From assembly GCA_023846275.1 (NCBI GenBank), contig CM043872.1, positions 30,990,670 to 31,054,669 on the forward strand: 64,000 nt of DNA, given 5' to 3'. Position 1 is the stretch's first letter. The number at the start of each line of letters is the position of its first letter. The stretch comes from Vanilla planifolia (Eukaryota > Streptophyta > Magnoliopsida > Asparagales > Orchidaceae). The notes beneath the pieces are model-generated. The model saw only the letters and a list, made by a program, of their open reading frames with translations. It had not been told where the DNA came from and ran no database searches. Shown here piece by piece: positions 63,501 to 64,000 of the stretch. The translations under genes and the position numbers were made by a program.

Positions 63501-64000
63501 ATGCAGGCATATGCACTTGATTATAAGCACCGCACATCATTGGTAGACATTATGTTCCACACACTTGCAGACACATGTGCTAACCTGACACATGTAGTGA
63601 TTTAAATTAATGATATTCAAATTTAGGTGCAACTTTAGATAAGTTATAATTTAAGAGTTAGGATTTGACTATAATACAAGTATGAGAAAGTTAAATTCAA
63701 TCCTATGTGTTGCATAATTAATTATTGAGTGATATATTTTATAATTCTAACACAAATATTGTTTTGAAAATGAGCTCTAAATAAATCACCACTTGACTTA
63801 AAGTTAGAACAAATAGCTTTATGACTTGCAAGTTAAGACAAACTTAAGTAAAACCATTAAGATTCCATAACTAAACCATATATTATTATATGAGACATTT
63901 GATCAAGCTCTTTATTTGATTAATCTATTTGATTTTGAGATGTATAGTTTTTAAATCAAATGAAATATTAATAAAAATAATAAAATAAATTTTGTTATCA
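60565..64000. other. Upstream side of the HNH gene; AT-rich with cryptic simple repeats
   Basis: 60565-60600 would be the leader and core promoter of the HNH gene; no distinct TATA box can be chosen. 60890-62260 is a drifting run of AATCCTAA/TTAATCT words. 62330-63330 contains repeated blocks (GACCAAAGT..., CTTAAGATCATG at 62371 and 63151) about 780 bases apart. No gene was recognised. Confidence 0.4.
61720..62260. repeat. Cryptic simple repeat of CCTAA/TTAATC words
   Basis: Dense but irregular recurrences of AATCCTAA, AACCTAAT and ACTTAATCT. It resembles a decayed hexamer-like array but not the plant telomere unit TTTAGGG. Confidence 0.55.

Overview
This is a nuclear window from a flowering plant, probably a eudicot with a TE-rich genome. 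It is very AT-rich, open reading frames are short, and the recognisable coding pieces carry canonical GT..AG borders separated by kilobases of retrotransposon debris. I cannot name the species. I found no bacterial, organellar, rRNA or confident tRNA sequence and no CRISPR array.

Three host-gene loci can be read, all on the minus strand. (1) The 5' part of a mitochondrial translation initiation factor IF-2 gene: a probable non-coding first exon near 24.76-24.96 kb, then coding exons at 13099-13134, 10878-10966 and 4338-4665, whose phases join without a break; the GTPase exons must lie left of base 1. (2) Three consecutive exons of a NDUFAF7/MidA-type mitochondrial methyltransferase at 28.96-29.76 kb, which look like a decaying copy (lost splice acceptor, frameshift). 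(3) The first two exons of a plant HNH-endonuclease-domain gene at 60097-60564 and 51132-51170; its 3' exons were not found.

Nearly everything else is repeat. Inside the IF-2 introns are an LTR-flanked copia remnant (about 5.25-9.94 kb), a Ty3/gypsy gag remnant (14.48-14.88 kb), and a large imperfect inverted repeat (15.95-23.65 kb) whose left arm is split by a chromovirus pol fragment (18.64-19.60 kb). Upstream of IF-2 is an extremely AT-rich block with a thrice-repeated unit (25.75-28.69 kb). Between the NDUFAF7 copy and the HNH gene are a 2.1-kb solo LTR (33174-35267), a gypsy gag with primer-binding site and LTR (39.1-41.05 kb), a 430-bp pentanucleotide array (44.09-44.52 kb) and an eroded copia (46.4-50.26 kb). 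HNH intron 1 holds two separate gypsy pol fragments with an extra RNase H domain (54.3-56.4 and 58.1-59.15 kb). The right end (60.6-64 kb) is AT-rich sequence with cryptic simple repeats, probably the HNH promoter side.

The two recognisable intact host genes are a mitochondrial translation factor and a predicted nuclease; no operon-like cooperation is implied. The most instructive signals are the TE-swollen gene architecture, the same-strand orientation of the TE coding remnants, the Thr in place of the expected HNH histidine, and the interrupted palindrome. Nothing here convincingly shows a new biological system.
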